Shown in pieces: positions 28,110-37,610 of a stretch of DNA of 64,000 nucleotides (positions are counted from its first letter, which is position 1; the number at the start of each line of letters is the position of its first letter). The translations under genes were made by a program, and so were the position numbers. The notes under the pieces are model-generated. The model was given only the letters and a program-made list of their open reading frames with translations. It had not been told where the DNA came from and made no database searches. The DNA is from Leucobacter sp. Psy1 (lineage in GTDB: Bacteria; Actinomycetota; Actinomycetes; Actinomycetales; Microbacteriaceae): NCBI RefSeq assembly GCF_020096995.1, contig NZ_CP083692.1:1364001-1428000 (forward strand), given 5' to 3'.

Positions 28110-29386
28110 GCGACACCACAGCACAGGCCGGGCAGGGATCCGGAACGCCAGCATCCGGTGCTCCCGCCGCCGAGACGCCGGAAGCACCCCAGCAGAACAA
28201 GCTGCTCTCCCAGATCTTCAACGCCAGCGTCCTGACGACGGTGCTCGCGATCGTTCTGTCGATGATCATCGGCGGGATCCTGATCGCCGCGACCGACGAG
28301 GGCGTGCAGGATTCGCTCGGCTATTTCTTCGCCAGGCCCGCCGACACGCTCGTCGCGCTCTGGGATGCGATTGCCGGCGGATACGCCGCGCTCTTCCGCG
28401 GCGCGATCTTCAACTACGACGCGCCGACGTTTATCCGCGCGATCAAGCCGCTGAGCGACACCCTGAACTACGCGACACCGCTCATCGCCGCCGGTCTCGG
28501 CGTGGGACTCGCGTTCCGCGTCGGCCTCTTCAACATCGGCGGTCGCGGTCAGATGCTCATGGGCGCGGCGGCCGCTGGTGCCGTCGCCTTCACAGTGCAG
28601 GCGCCGTTCATCATCCACCTGCCGCTCACGATCCTCGCCGGCATCATCGGCGGTGCGATCTGGGGCGGCATCGTCGGCATTCTCAAGGCGCGTACGGGTG
28701 CCCACGAGGTGATCCTGACGATCATGCTGAACTTCATCGCGCTCTACTTCGTCGCGTGGCTCCTGTCGACCCCTGGCCTCCTGCAGCGCCCTGGCGGCAA
28801 CCAGCCCATCTCACCGGCGACGCCAGAGACCGCGCAGTTCCCGCTGCTGTTCGGCGCTCCGCTCACCACCAACTGGGGCTTCGTCGTCGCCATCGCTGCG
28901 ACGGTGTTCGTGTGGTGGCTCATTGAGCGGTCGGCCCTCGGCTTCCGCATGCGCGCGGTGGGCGAGAACCCGCACGCCGCGCGGGCTGCCGGCATCTCGG
29001 TTGGACGCATCATCTTCTACGCCATGGCGTTCGCCGGTGGTCTCGCCGGTCTCGCCGGCGTCAACCAGATGGCCGGAACGATCACGAGCGGCTTCGCCAG
29101 CCACATCGACGCCGGGATCGGTTTCGACGCCATCACCGTGGCGCTCCTCGGGCGCAGTCGCGCCTGGGGCGTGTTCGCCGCCGGCCTGCTGTTCGGTGCG
29201 CTGAAGGCGGGCAGCTTCACGATGCAGATCGCCGAGGGTATTCCCGTCGACATCGTGCTCGTGGTGCAGTCGCTCATCGTGCTCTTCATTGCCGCGCCGC
29301 CGCTCGTGCGCACGGTGTTCTTCATGAACGGGAAGCGCGTGAAGCGCGCGCAGCGGCTCTTCGCTGCGAAGGAGGTGCAGGCATGA
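28106..29386 (+). CDS. Nucleoside ABC importer permease 1 (BPD_transp_2)
   Basis: A 426-residue integral membrane protein of the NupB/YufP type with about ten predicted helices. It has the conserved cytoplasmic loop [19 protein letters not shown], and [13 protein letters not shown] resembles the family signature. A hydrophilic Gly/Ala/Pro-rich N-terminal extension of about 30 residues precedes the first helix. The start is GTG at 28106, inside the ATPase stop. It forms a heterodimeric channel with the next gene product. Confidence 0.92.
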   Translation: MSDTTAQAGQGSGTPASGAPAAETPEAPQQNKLLSQIFNASVLTTVLAIVLSMIIGGILIAATDEGVQDSLGYFFARPADTLVALWDAIAGGYAALFRGAIFNYDAPTFIRAIKPLSDTLNYATPLIAAGLGVGLAFRVGLFNIGGRGQMLMGAAAAGAVAFTVQAPFIIHLPLTILAGIIGGAIWGGIVGILKARTGAHEVILTIMLNFIALYFVAWLLSTPGLLQRPGGNQPISPATPETAQFPLLFGAPLTTNWGFVVAIAATVFVWWLIERSALGFRMRAVGENPHAARAAGISVGRIIFYAMAFAGGLAGLAGVNQMAGTITSGFASHIDAGIGFDAITVALLGRSRAWGVFAAGLLFGALKAGSFTMQIAEGIPVDIVLVVQSLIVLFIAAPPLVRTVFFMNGKRVKRAQRLFAAKEVQA

Positions 29387-30663
29387 GCGCTCCGGCCATC
29401 GCCGTGAACGAGGACTTCGGGCAGCCCGTCGTCCGCACCCGCAGCCTCAAGGCGCCGATCTCGTTCGGGATCGCGTCGATCCTGATCCTGCTCCTCGCCT
29501 TCCCCGCCGGCCGCGAGGGGCACAGCAACTTCCGCCTCGCCGACCGTTCGTCCGAGGTGCCGCTGCCCGACCTCGCCATGCCGACGGGCCCGACCGTGAC
29601 GGTGTGCGCGCTGCTCATGGTGCTCGGGACCGCGTTCGCGTTCTTCCAGTGGAGCCGGTACCGCCCGACCCCGCTGTGGTTCGTGTCGCTGTTCTCGGTG
29701 GTCGGCGTCTTCGCCTTCCTCGTCTGGTCGTCGGCAGACGGCCTCGTGCCGGTGACGGGGCTGTTGTTCGGTGCCGTCTCGCTGTCGGTGCCGCTGATCT
29801 TCGGCGCACTCGGTGGCGTGATCGGCGAGCGCGCGGGCGTCGTCAACGTGGCGATCGAGGCGCAGTTCCTCTTCGCGGCATTCTCGAGCGCGCTCATCGC
29901 GAGCCTGACGGGCAGTTACGTCGCGGGGCTCATCGGTGCCATGGTCGCCGGTCTGCTCGTCGCCGCCGTGCTCGCTGCGTTCTCGATCAAGTACCTCGTG
30001 CAGCAGATCATCGTCGGCGTGGTGCTGAACGTGCTCATCACGGGCCTCACGAGCTTCCTGCACGGCGCGATCATGGTGCCGAACGCGGCGCTGCTGAACT
30101 CGCCGCCTCGCTTCCCGCGCTGGTCGATCCCGCTGCTCAGCGATATTCCCGTGCTCGGGCCGGTCCTCTTCAACCAGACCCTCATCGTCTACCTGGCCTA
30201 CATCGTGGTGCCGCTCGTCGCCTGGGGCATCTACCGCACGCGCTGGGGCCTTCGGCTCCGCGCGGTCGGCGAGCACCCGAAGGCCGCCGACACCGTCGGC
30301 ATTCGCGTGAACCCGACCCGGTTCTGGAACGTCCTGCTCGCCGGCGCGATCGCCGGCATCGGCGGCGCCTACTTCACGCTCGGCGCTGTCGGCTCGTTCG
30401 ATAAGGAAATGACCGGCGGTCTCGGCTTCATCGCACTCGCCGCCATGATCTTCGGCGGTTGGGACCCGATCAAGGCGACCCTCGCGGCGCTGCTGTTCGG
30501 GTTCGCCAGCAACCTGCAGACGCTGCTCGTGAACCTCGGATCGCCGATCCCCGGCGAGTTCATGTCGATGCTGCCGTACCTGGTGACGGTGCTCGCGGTC
30601 GTCGGCTTCACCGGACGCTCGCGGCCGCCCGCGGCCAACGGCACCGCCTACGTGAAGGAGTGA
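29383..30663 (+). CDS. Nucleoside ABC importer permease 2 (BPD_transp_2)
   Basis: A 426-residue membrane protein of the NupC/YufQ type. The diagnostic segments GVIGERAGVVNVAIE and LRLRAVGEHPKAADTVG are present. ATG at 29383 overlaps the previous stop by 4 nt. Compared with short homologues, about 130 extra N-terminal residues with three hydrophobic segments precede the core, which seems common in actinobacterial versions. It completes the nucleoside import channel. Confidence 0.92.
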   Translation: MSAPAIAVNEDFGQPVVRTRSLKAPISFGIASILILLLAFPAGREGHSNFRLADRSSEVPLPDLAMPTGPTVTVCALLMVLGTAFAFFQWSRYRPTPLWFVSLFSVVGVFAFLVWSSADGLVPVTGLLFGAVSLSVPLIFGALGGVIGERAGVVNVAIEAQFLFAAFSSALIASLTGSYVAGLIGAMVAGLLVAAVLAAFSIKYLVQQIIVGVVLNVLITGLTSFLHGAIMVPNAALLNSPPRFPRWSIPLLSDIPVLGPVLFNQTLIVYLAYIVVPLVAWGIYRTRWGLRLRAVGEHPKAADTVGIRVNPTRFWNVLLAGAIAGIGGAYFTLGAVGSFDKEMTGGLGFIALAAMIFGGWDPIKATLAALLFGFASNLQTLLVNLGSPIPGEFMSMLPYLVTVLAVVGFTGRSRPPAANGTAYVKE

Positions 30664-30665
30664 GC

Positions 30666-31094
30666 GTGGCTGACACAACCCCCGTGGACTGGTCCGCTCT
30701 GCGCGCTGCCGCAGTGGAAGCGGGCACCCACGCCTACGTCCCGTATTCCCAGTACCCCGTCGGCGCGGCCGCGCTCACCGAAGACGGGCGGCTCGTGACG
30801 GGCTGCAACGTTGAGAACTCGTCGTACGGCCTGACGCTGTGCGCCGAGTGCGGGCTCGTCTCCGAGCTCCACCGAAGCGGCGGAGGGCGACTCGCGGCCT
30901 TCGTCTGCGTCAACGGGTCGGGCGAGATCATCATGCCGTGCGGGCGCTGCAGGCAACTGCTCGTCGAGCACGCCGCTCCCGGCATGCAGTTCGACACCGT
31001 GTCGGGGGTCCGCACCCTCGATGAGGTCCTGCCCGACGCCTTCGGGCGGGGCGATATCGACGACTACCGAGCGACTCAGAGGAGCGATTCGTGA
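30666..31094 (+). CDS. cdd: Cytidine deaminase
   Basis: A 142-residue zinc enzyme that deaminates cytidine and deoxycytidine to uridine and deoxyuridine. The zinc ligands are C59 (in LCAEC) and C92 and C95 (MPCGRC), and E61 is the proton shuttle. The start is GTG at 30666, two bases after the permease stop. Placement after a nucleoside importer shows it processes imported pyrimidine nucleosides. The stop overlaps the deoA start. Confidence 0.95.
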   Translation: MADTTPVDWSALRAAAVEAGTHAYVPYSQYPVGAAALTEDGRLVTGCNVENSSYGLTLCAECGLVSELHRSGGGRLAAFVCVNGSGEIIMPCGRCRQLLVEHAAPGMQFDTVSGVRTLDEVLPDAFGRGDIDDYRATQRSDS

Positions 31095-32383
31095 GCCCAG
31101 AACCCTTCGACGCCGTCGATGTGATCCGCGCCAAGCGAGACGGGGGTGACGTGCCGGAGCCCGCTTTGCGGTGGATGGTCGACGCGTACACCCGCGGCTA
31201 CGTCTCCGACGCGCAGATGGCGTCGTTCGCGATGGCGGTCTTCCAGCGCGGCATGAGCCGGGACGAGATCCGTGTGCTCACGGACGCCATGATCGCGTCG
31301 GGGGAGCGGCTGAGCTTCGCCGACCTCGGCAAGCGCACCGTGGACAAGCACTCGACCGGGGGCGTCGGCGACAAGATCACGCTGCCCCTGGCGCCGCTCG
31401 TCGCCTCGTTCGGCGTCGCGGTTCCGCAGCTGTCCGGCCGGGGCCTCGGACACACGGGTGGCACGCTCGACAAGCTCGAGTCGATTCCCGGCTGGCGCGC
31501 CGCGCTGTCGAACGACGAGTTCTTCGCGCAGCTCGCCGGCGAGGTGGGCGCTGTGATCTGCGCAGCGGGATCGGGGCTCGCCCCCGCCGACAAGAAGCTC
31601 TACGCGCTTCGCGATGTCACCGGTACCGTTGATGCGATCCCGCTCATCGCGTCGAGCATCATGTCGAAGAAGATTGCCGAGGGCACCGACGCGCTCGTGC
31701 TCGACGTCAAGTTCGGATCGGGCGCCTTCATGCAGCGCATCGACGACGCCCGCGAGCTCGCCGAGACGATGGTCGCGCTCGGCACGGACTCCGGTGTCAC
31801 GACGACAGCGCTGCTGACCGATATGTCGACCCCGCTCGGTCTCGCGATCGGCAATGCGAACGAGGTGCGTGAGTCCGTCGAGATCCTCGCAGGAGGCGGA
31901 CCCGCCGATGTGCGTGAGCTCACGGTCGCGCTCGCCCGCGAAATGCTCGCGGCCTCCGGTCAGCCGGACGCCGACGTGGAGGCGGCGCTCGATGACGGCC
32001 GCGCCATGGACACCTGGAACGCGATGATCCGGGCGCAGGGCGGGGATCCTTCCGCGCCGCTGCCCACGGCTCCCGAGACGCACACCGTCGTCGCGCCGAC
32101 GTCGGGTGTGGTGACGCGGATCGAAGCGCTCCCGTTCGGCATCGGGGCGTGGCGACTCGGGGCAGGGCGCGCCCGTGCCGAGGATGCCGTCGTCTTCTCG
32201 GCCGGCATCGACCTGCACGCGAAGCCCGGTGATCGGGTCGAGGCCGGGCAGCCGCTCTTCACGCTCTCCGCCGAGGACGCCGCGCGCTTCGATCGCGCGC
32301 TCGATGCCGTCGACGGTGCCTGGGAGATCGGCGATGCTGCGCTCGAGCGCGGTCCGCTCGTGCGTGAGCGCATCACGGCCTAG
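31091..32383 (+). CDS. deoA: Thymidine phosphorylase
   Basis: A 430-residue homodimeric phosphorylase that converts thymidine (or deoxyuridine/uridine) plus phosphate into the free base and (deoxy)ribose-1-phosphate. The phosphate-binding motif KHSTGGVGDK is at about residues 81-90, with GRGLGHTGGTLDKLES following. The start is GTG at 31091, a 4-nt overlap with cdd. It ends the operon. Its last 11 bp overlap the 3' end of the convergent transglutaminase gene. Confidence 0.95.
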   Translation: MSPEPFDAVDVIRAKRDGGDVPEPALRWMVDAYTRGYVSDAQMASFAMAVFQRGMSRDEIRVLTDAMIASGERLSFADLGKRTVDKHSTGGVGDKITLPLAPLVASFGVAVPQLSGRGLGHTGGTLDKLESIPGWRAALSNDEFFAQLAGEVGAVICAAGSGLAPADKKLYALRDVTGTVDAIPLIASSIMSKKIAEGTDALVLDVKFGSGAFMQRIDDARELAETMVALGTDSGVTTTALLTDMSTPLGLAIGNANEVRESVEILAGGGPADVRELTVALAREMLAASGQPDADVEAALDDGRAMDTWNAMIRAQGGDPSAPLPTAPETHTVVAPTSGVVTRIEALPFGIGAWRLGAGRARAEDAVVFSAGIDLHAKPGDRVEAGQPLFTLSAEDAARFDRALDAVDGAWEIGDAALERGPLVRERITA

Positions 32384-34787
32384 CCTGGCGATCCTCTCGA
32401 CGTCGGAGAAGCGACGCCGGAGCGAGCGCGGCCAATACGCGGCGGGAGCGGGTGCTGGCCCTCGCGAGCCCAGCGGTCGCGGTCGTGCACTGGCGCATGA
32501 GTGCCTCCGACGATGCCGGGGCGGCACTGGCGCCGTAGCGCTCAGCGGTGACGGCTGAGGCGAGCGCCCACGCCGCCCCGACCGCTGCGGAGTCGGTCAG
32601 TGCTCCGGTGGCCACGAGGTACTCGACCGCGGCCTCAGGTGTGCGCGCTCGGGGAGCGGAAGCAGAAGCGCCTGCTCCCTGCCTGGCGTCTGCCCGTTCG
32701 ACGCCGAGATCCCGTGCTCGCGAGCGGAACTCCGCCCACGCCGCTGACGCCGGTGCGGCGCCTTGGCGCACGCGCCTGCGTCGCACGAGGCGGACGGCCT
32801 GCCGCACCGCTGCCGGAACGAGGAGCAGAAGCAGCGCCGCGAGTGCTGGCGCGCTCCTTGCGAGCCACGCTCCAGTGTCTCCCGTCGCGGAAATGTCGGT
32901 GCCGTCGTCTGCGGGAGCGGCAGCCTCGTCTTCGGTCGGCTCATCGATCTCCTCGGGAGTCGGGGAGCTCTCCGGTGTCGTCGTCTCGTCCGGACCCTCC
33001 GCTGGATCCTGCGCGCCTGGCGTGGATGGCACGTCCTCACCCGTGTCGGCTCGGAATCCTGCACCGCCCGGCGTGGGCTCGAAGGGGATCCAGCCCTCCC
33101 CGGTCACGTAGACCTCGGGCCAGGCATGGAGGTCGCGTCCGCGCACCGTGGTCCGCTCCGAGGACTCGGCTCGTGCGGCGTACCCCACCGCGACTCGGGT
33201 GGGCAGCCCGAGCTCGCGCGCCAGGACGCCGAACGTCGACGCGTAGTGGATGCAGAATCCACTGCGGTCGGCGAGGAACGTCTCCATGATCGCGTAGGGG
33301 TCATCCGCATCGTCGTCTGCGGTGGAGGGCGCCGACTCGTCGTAGGTGAATGCCCCGGAGCGGAACCACCGCTCGATCGTCTCGGCGATGACGAGGCGAT
33401 CGTCGGATCCGGCGCTCACGCGCAGCCGCTCCGCTGCGTCGCTGATGCTCTGGGGCACCTCACCTGGCAGCTCAAGATACTCCTGCATCTCCGGTGGCGC
33501 GGAGGCCGGGTCGGTGATGCGCGGCTCCGTCTCGGGTGTCGGGATCGGGACCGCGTTCGCCGCATTGCGCCCGCCCTCCGGGCGCGGGGATGCGGGGAAG
33601 CGATCGAACGGCGTGTACAGCGCCATGTACGAGTCGCCGCGCTGCGTGGCGGACCGCTCCGAGCGTGCTGCTGCTGCGGCGTCGACCCAGAGCCACTGGT
33701 CGGTGTCGATGCCGCCGCCGCGCGCGGTGCCCACGATCGCCGTCGACTGGGGCAGCGGCATCCACTCGCTCACGAGGCCGTCGATGGTGATCTGCAGGCT
33801 GATCGAGCGATCCACGGGAGCGGTGCTCTCGGTCTGAGGTGGCAATTGCGCGGGATCGCGCTCCACGGTCACGTCGAGGCCGTCGCTCGTGAGCGCGTCC
33901 TGCGGTTGCCAGCGTCCGCCGCTGAAGTCTGCGACGGTCGCGAGGGTGAACCTGAGCGGTGAGCGGTCCTCGGCGACGAAGCTGAACGCGGGGGTGTTGC
34001 TGCGCTCGCGGAGGTCGTCGGCGAGCGCGAGACTGACGTCCGGTGTGTTGCTGCCGACCGGGGCGGTGACGTTCGCCGAGTTCCAGACGCGGTCCCGCGT
34101 GGGCGGTGCGAGGGAGACCGCCCCGGCCGCGACCGCGACGGCAACGCCGGCGGCGACCAGTCCGCCTGGTCGAAGCGTCGGCGATCCCGCCCACAAGATC
34201 ACGGCGAGCAGCAAGCCGGCGATGACGAGAGTGAGGGGATCGACGCCACGGGTGGTCACGATCGGGGTGGCGAGGAGGAGGAGCGCGACGGTGATGCCGC
34301 TCGCGAGGAGCGCTCGGGTGCTGAAGAGCACGACCACCACGACGGAGATCAGAAGCACGGCGGTGCAGATGACGTCGCCGAGCTCGGGCGACGGGCGGAC
34401 CGGAGCTGCTCCGATGGTGAGTTCGAGCGAGATCTGCTGGACCAGATCATTCGGGAGTTCGAGCCAGGTCCTCAGACGTCCACTGGCCACCAGCGGCGCC
34501 GCCCAGGCCGCTCCGCCGACGAGCGTGCCGGTCACAGCGGCGAGCACACCGGCTCGCCAGGTCCCCGTGCTGCCCGGGAGTAGAGCACGCGCACCGGCTG
34601 AGCCGAGCACGGCGCCGACCGCTATGACGATCGCGCGGGGGAGCCACCCGTCCGCCGCGAACACTGCGGTGAGCGCCACGAGCACGAGCGCGAACAGGCA
34701 GGCGAGGGCGGTGCCGGCGATCAGGATCCGCGCCCGCTCCGGTGCTCCTGAGTTCCGCGCCGTGCGTCCGCGGGCGTCACGCACCAT
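32373..34787 (-). CDS. Transglutaminase-like membrane protein (TgpA/DUF3488 type)
   Basis: An 804-residue protein. The N-terminal six or so membrane helices (residues 20-225) are followed by a large extracytoplasmic part with a transglutaminase core. The catalytic cysteine is in GFCIHYAS, the histidine in LHAWPEVY, and the third position reads WIPFEPTP, with Glu where the canonical triad has Asp. A Pro/Glu/Asp/Thr-rich linker, one more helix (around residue 660) and a cytosolic DUF4129-like tail complete it. The start is the ATG at 34787, overlapping the DUF58 stop by 11 nt. With MoxR and DUF58 it forms a conserved three-gene module of unknown envelope-related function. Confidence 0.9.
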   Translation of the reverse strand: MVRDARGRTARNSGAPERARILIAGTALACLFALVLVALTAVFAADGWLPRAIVIAVGAVLGSAGARALLPGSTGTWRAGVLAAVTGTLVGGAAWAAPLVASGRLRTWLELPNDLVQQISLELTIGAAPVRPSPELGDVICTAVLLISVVVVVLFSTRALLASGITVALLLLATPIVTTRGVDPLTLVIAGLLLAVILWAGSPTLRPGGLVAAGVAVAVAAGAVSLAPPTRDRVWNSANVTAPVGSNTPDVSLALADDLRERSNTPAFSFVAEDRSPLRFTLATVADFSGGRWQPQDALTSDGLDVTVERDPAQLPPQTESTAPVDRSISLQITIDGLVSEWMPLPQSTAIVGTARGGGIDTDQWLWVDAAAAARSERSATQRGDSYMALYTPFDRFPASPRPEGGRNAANAVPIPTPETEPRITDPASAPPEMQEYLELPGEVPQSISDAAERLRVSAGSDDRLVIAETIERWFRSGAFTYDESAPSTADDDADDPYAIMETFLADRSGFCIHYASTFGVLARELGLPTRVAVGYAARAESSERTTVRGRDLHAWPEVYVTGEGWIPFEPTPGGAGFRADTGEDVPSTPGAQDPAEGPDETTTPESSPTPEEIDEPTEDEAAAPADDGTDISATGDTGAWLARSAPALAALLLLLVPAAVRQAVRLVRRRRVRQGAAPASAAWAEFRSRARDLGVERADARQGAGASASAPRARTPEAAVEYLVATGALTDSAAVGAAWALASAVTAERYGASAAPASSEALMRQCTTATAGLARASTRSRRVLAALAPASLLRRREDRQARP

Positions 34788-35934
34788 GGCCTGCTCCGAT
34801 GTCGGAGACGGCGTAGAGCTCCACTCCCGGATCGGGTAGGCGCTCCCACAGCTCCGGTGTCGCTCGTCCGGTGACCACGGCGTCGATCCGCGGCAACGGG
34901 TGGTCGTCGGTCTCCGTGCTGAGGGTCGCTCGCGCGAGCAGGATGAGCGCGTCATCCGGTGCATCGAGTCCGTGTGCCTCACCGTGACCGACGATGAGGC
35001 GCACCGGGTGACCCTCGCGCTGCCAGTGCACCGCGAGGGTCGCGGCGGTGGAGACGGCGTGCTCGAAACGGTCTGCCGCCGGGGCGTCAGGTTCGGCGTC
35101 CGGTGCGCCAACCGCTGCGTCTGCTGCTTCGCCGACCCGCGGAGCAGCGTAGCTCGCCGGGTCGGTGTCGATGAGGATGGTGCGTTCGGAGACCTCGGCG
35201 TCCTCGGGAACATTGACGAGCAGCTGCCCTTGTCTGGCGCTCTGCTTCCAGTGCACCTGGCGGATGGCGTCGCCGGTCCGGTACTCGCGAACGGATCCGC
35301 TGGGTTCGCCTGAGACCTGAGCGGTGGTGCGCCCGGCCGGGGCTGCGGAGGCGCCGTGCACGCTGACGCCGCCCCGCGGCTCGGGGAGATCGTGCACGAG
35401 TGCGGGGAGGACGAGCACGTCGAGGCCGGCGCGGCTCCGCACGCGGTGCCGAGCGAGGCCGAGCGGATCCTGCACGATGAGCGCCCCGACGCCGACCCTG
35501 AGCGGACCTCGGCGGTGCGCCGTGCAGGTCACGATCCGGGGCGCAGTCGTCTCGGGGCCGGCGACCAGGCGCTGGCGTCCACCGCCTGCAGCCCATTCGA
35601 GCTCAACGGGGATCGTCGCTGGCAGTCTCGCGTGCACCTGAAGAGCGACTGCGAAGCGCGTGCCGGCGGTCGGGGTCGGGTCGTCAGTGGTGAGGATCGG
35701 CCGGAGTCGTGCTGCACGGGGGAGCGAGATCACGATGATCGCAGCGACCATGACGAGTGCCACGAGGAGGGCGGCGAGGTACCAGAGATCGCGGATCCCG
35801 ACGCCGAACCAGGCGGCACCGAGTGCTGCACCCGTGCAGAGGACTCCGGTGCCGCGGCGCGTGAGCGTCACCGGCGGTCGGCGCCACCAGTGCCGACGGT
35901 CGGCTGGTCGCGCTGCTCGGCGTCTGACGCTCAC
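34777..35934 (-). CDS. DUF58 domain-containing protein
   Basis: A 385-residue protein with two N-terminal membrane helices (about residues 30-75) and a DUF58/vWA-like cytoplasmic region. The DUF58 signature is GEPSGSVREYRTGDAIRQVH with WKQSARQGQL. Start choice: GTG at 35934, preceded by GAGG eight bases upstream. Longer in-frame starts would read into moxR. Such proteins accompany MoxR ATPases and transglutaminase proteins, probably as an assembly or maturation partner of the module. Confidence 0.88.
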   Translation of the reverse strand: MSVRRRAARPADRRHWWRRPPVTLTRRGTGVLCTGAALGAAWFGVGIRDLWYLAALLVALVMVAAIIVISLPRAARLRPILTTDDPTPTAGTRFAVALQVHARLPATIPVELEWAAGGGRQRLVAGPETTAPRIVTCTAHRRGPLRVGVGALIVQDPLGLARHRVRSRAGLDVLVLPALVHDLPEPRGGVSVHGASAAPAGRTTAQVSGEPSGSVREYRTGDAIRQVHWKQSARQGQLLVNVPEDAEVSERTILIDTDPASYAAPRVGEAADAAVGAPDAEPDAPAADRFEHAVSTAATLAVHWQREGHPVRLIVGHGEAHGLDAPDDALILLARATLSTETDDHPLPRIDAVVTGRATPELWERLPDPGVELYAVSDIGAGHGA

Positions 35935-35944
35935 GGTGCGCGCC

Positions 35945-36898
35945 TCACGGAACCGGTGTGCGGGCGACGATCTCGGCGACGATCTCCGTGGCCGCACTCA
36001 TCGATGCCGCCACGGATTCGTAGCGTCCCCGAGGCACGAGCCGGTGCGGCAGGACGATGCTCGCGAGCGCGGCAACGTCGTCTGGGGAGACGAAGTCCCT
36101 GCCGCGGATCGCCGCCCGTGCGCGCGCCATACGTGAGAGGTGGAGTGTTGCTCGTGGGCTGCCGCCGAGCGCGATGCCTGAGTGCCGACGGGTGCTCGCC
36201 ACGACGGCGACGAGGTACTCCTGCACCGGCTCCGCGAGATGCAGACCGGCGACCTCGTGCCGCGCGCGGAGCACGTCGGCGACCGTCGCCACGGGGGTAA
36301 CGGCGTCAAGCGGGTCAGAGGCCCCCCGTTTCGCGAGCATCGCACGTTCGGCGGCGGCGTCGGGGTAGCCGATCGAGATCTGCGTCATGAAGCGATCCCG
36401 CTGCGCCTCGGGCAGGGGGAACGTGCCCGCCATGTCCTGCGGATTCTGCGTCGCGACGACCATGAACAGGTCGGGGAGCGGGTGCGTCGTGCCGTCCACC
36501 GACACGGACCGTTCAGCCATAGCCTCGAGCAGAGCGGACTGGGTGCGCGGCGTCGCGCGGTTGACCTCGTCGGCGATGACGATGTTCGTGAAGATCGGAC
36601 CGGGGTGGAAGGTGAAGGCGTGCGCGTCCTGGTCGAAGATCGAAAGCCCTGACACGTCGGTCGGCAGCATGTCCGAGGTGAACTGGATGCGGTGGCTGTC
36701 GGCGCTGATCGTCCGCGCCAGCACCGAGGCGAGCGTCGTCTTGCCGACGCCCGGTACGTCTTCGATGAGGAGGTGCCCGCCGGCGAGGAGCGTGAGGATC
36801 GCGGACTCCGTGGCCTCGGATTTCCCGGTGACGACGCTTGAGATCGAACGGGCGATGCGCTGCGCGAGCGCTCGGGTCGAAGTGTCCGCTTCCGCCAT
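35945..36898 (-). CDS. MoxR-family AAA+ ATPase
   Basis: A 317-residue AAA_3 ATPase with Walker [10 protein letters not shown] at about residue 49, Walker [11 protein letters not shown], sensor segment VVATQNPQD and arginine finger region LPEAQRDRF. It is followed by an AAA lid domain. MoxR proteins act as chaperone-like ATPases that mature or assemble partner complexes. The start is the ATG at 36898. It is the first gene of the operon moxR - DUF58 - transglutaminase, reading leftward from the tRNA region. Confidence 0.93.
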   Translation of the reverse strand: MAEADTSTRALAQRIARSISSVVTGKSEATESAILTLLAGGHLLIEDVPGVGKTTLASVLARTISADSHRIQFTSDMLPTDVSGLSIFDQDAHAFTFHPGPIFTNIVIADEVNRATPRTQSALLEAMAERSVSVDGTTHPLPDLFMVVATQNPQDMAGTFPLPEAQRDRFMTQISIGYPDAAAERAMLAKRGASDPLDAVTPVATVADVLRARHEVAGLHLAEPVQEYLVAVVASTRRHSGIALGGSPRATLHLSRMARARAAIRGRDFVSPDDVAALASIVLPHRLVPRGRYESVAASMSAATEIVAEIVARTPVP

Positions 36899-36965
36899 CG
36901 TCGACCGCCCCTCGGTTTGCTTGTCCGTTCCACCATACGGGGCGGCGAGTACGGCGTGCCAGGAT

Positions 36966-36994
36966 TTGGTGTTCGATGACCGACCCGGTAGAGT
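36966..36994 (+). promoter_or_regulatory. Possible sigma-70-type promoter for the tRNA-Gln gene
   Basis: TTGGTG at 36966-36971 and TAGAGT at 36989-36994 are separated by 17 bp and would start transcription about 50 bp before the tRNA. The match to consensus is partial, so this is tentative. Confidence 0.3.
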
Positions 36995-37050
36995 TATCTC
37001 TCGGTGCGAACGACGCGGAAGTAGTTGATCCGAGTCGAAAGCCACTCCTT

Positions 37051-37125
37051 TGGGGTATGGTGTAATTGGCAACACGACGGTTTCTGGTACCGTTATTCTA
37101 GGTTCGAGTCCTGGTACCCCAGCCA
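37051..37125 (+). tRNA. tRNA-Gln (anticodon CTG), CCA encoded
   Basis: A complete cloverleaf can be drawn. The acceptor stem is TGGGGTA with TACCCCA, and the D stem is GTGT with ACAC. The anticodon stem is ACGGT with ACCGT around the loop TTCTGGT, giving anticodon CTG. The T stem is CTAGG with CCTGG around TTCGAGT. The discriminator is G (37122), followed by genomic CCA to 37125. It reads CAG glutamine codons. A terminator follows 5 nt later, so it is a single-gene transcript. Confidence 0.96.
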
Positions 37126-37129
37126 TTTC

Positions 37130-37162
37130 AACCCCGGTGTTCTGCGGAATACCGGGGTTTTT
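37130..37162 (+). terminator. Intrinsic terminator of the tRNA-Gln gene
   Basis: AACCCCGGT (37130-37138) pairs with ACCGGGGTT (37151-37159) around a 12-nt loop and runs into TTTTT. This is a textbook stem with a U-run. Confidence 0.9.
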
Positions 37163-37575
37163 GCGTTTCTGGCGCGCGGGCCGTCTTCTTTAATTTGTGT
37201 TGGAGTGTTGGTTCGGGGCGGTGGGCTGAGTGCTGGTGACTTGAGACCGCCGTTTGCGGGTGTCAGTAGGGGTCCCATTCCATGGTCAGGCGGTTCGGGT
37301 GTGCGGCCTTTAGGGTGATCCGGCGATCGCTTCTTCGGGTACCTCTGAGTTGTGAACCGGAATTGTGTCCTATCTATAGGTGTTGCCTCCGCGCCTTACA
37401 AGGCGCCTCGAACCTAGGGCAAAGGTGGCGACAGGTTCCAGCTATCGTTGTGATCTGAGGAGTGCTGAACGCAATCGAATCGGTGGCGCTTCACGGGTGT
37501 TGGGTCTTCTCGCTCACGGAGACTTCTAGGTGCCACGGGGTTTGGGCTACAAGCTCAAGCTGCGCGTGAGTGAGG
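37163..37575. other. Non-coding, lower-GC left flank of the island
   Basis: Between the tRNA terminator and the promoter of the large ATPase gene I see no credible gene. The sequence is richer in A and T than its surroundings. The only distinct structure is a 16-bp near-palindrome at 37391-37406 (GCGCCTT, 2-nt spacer, AAGGCGC). No copy of the tRNA 3' end is apparent here, and no integrase is present. Confidence 0.6.
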
Positions 37576-37604
37576 TTGGACTGAGAGCAGGGGGCTCCTA
37601 TAGT
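37576..37604 (+). promoter_or_regulatory. Candidate promoter of the RloC-like gene, placed for leaderless translation
   Basis: TTGGAC (37576-37581) and TATAGT (37599-37604) are separated by 17 bp. The -10 box ends 6 bp before the ATG at 37611, so transcription would begin at or next to the start codon. No ribosome-binding site precedes the ATG, which agrees with a leaderless mRNA, common in actinobacteria. Confidence 0.5.
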
Positions 37605-37610
37605 AAACAT

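Noticed and set aside
36899..37126. Extension of the MoxR frame upstream through the tRNA
   Set aside because: The family N-terminus begins at the ATG at 36898, and the extension would read through the antisense of a functional tRNA.
37025..37318. Open frame over the tRNA and its flank
   Set aside because: It covers the tRNA gene and terminator and shows no protein-like conservation.
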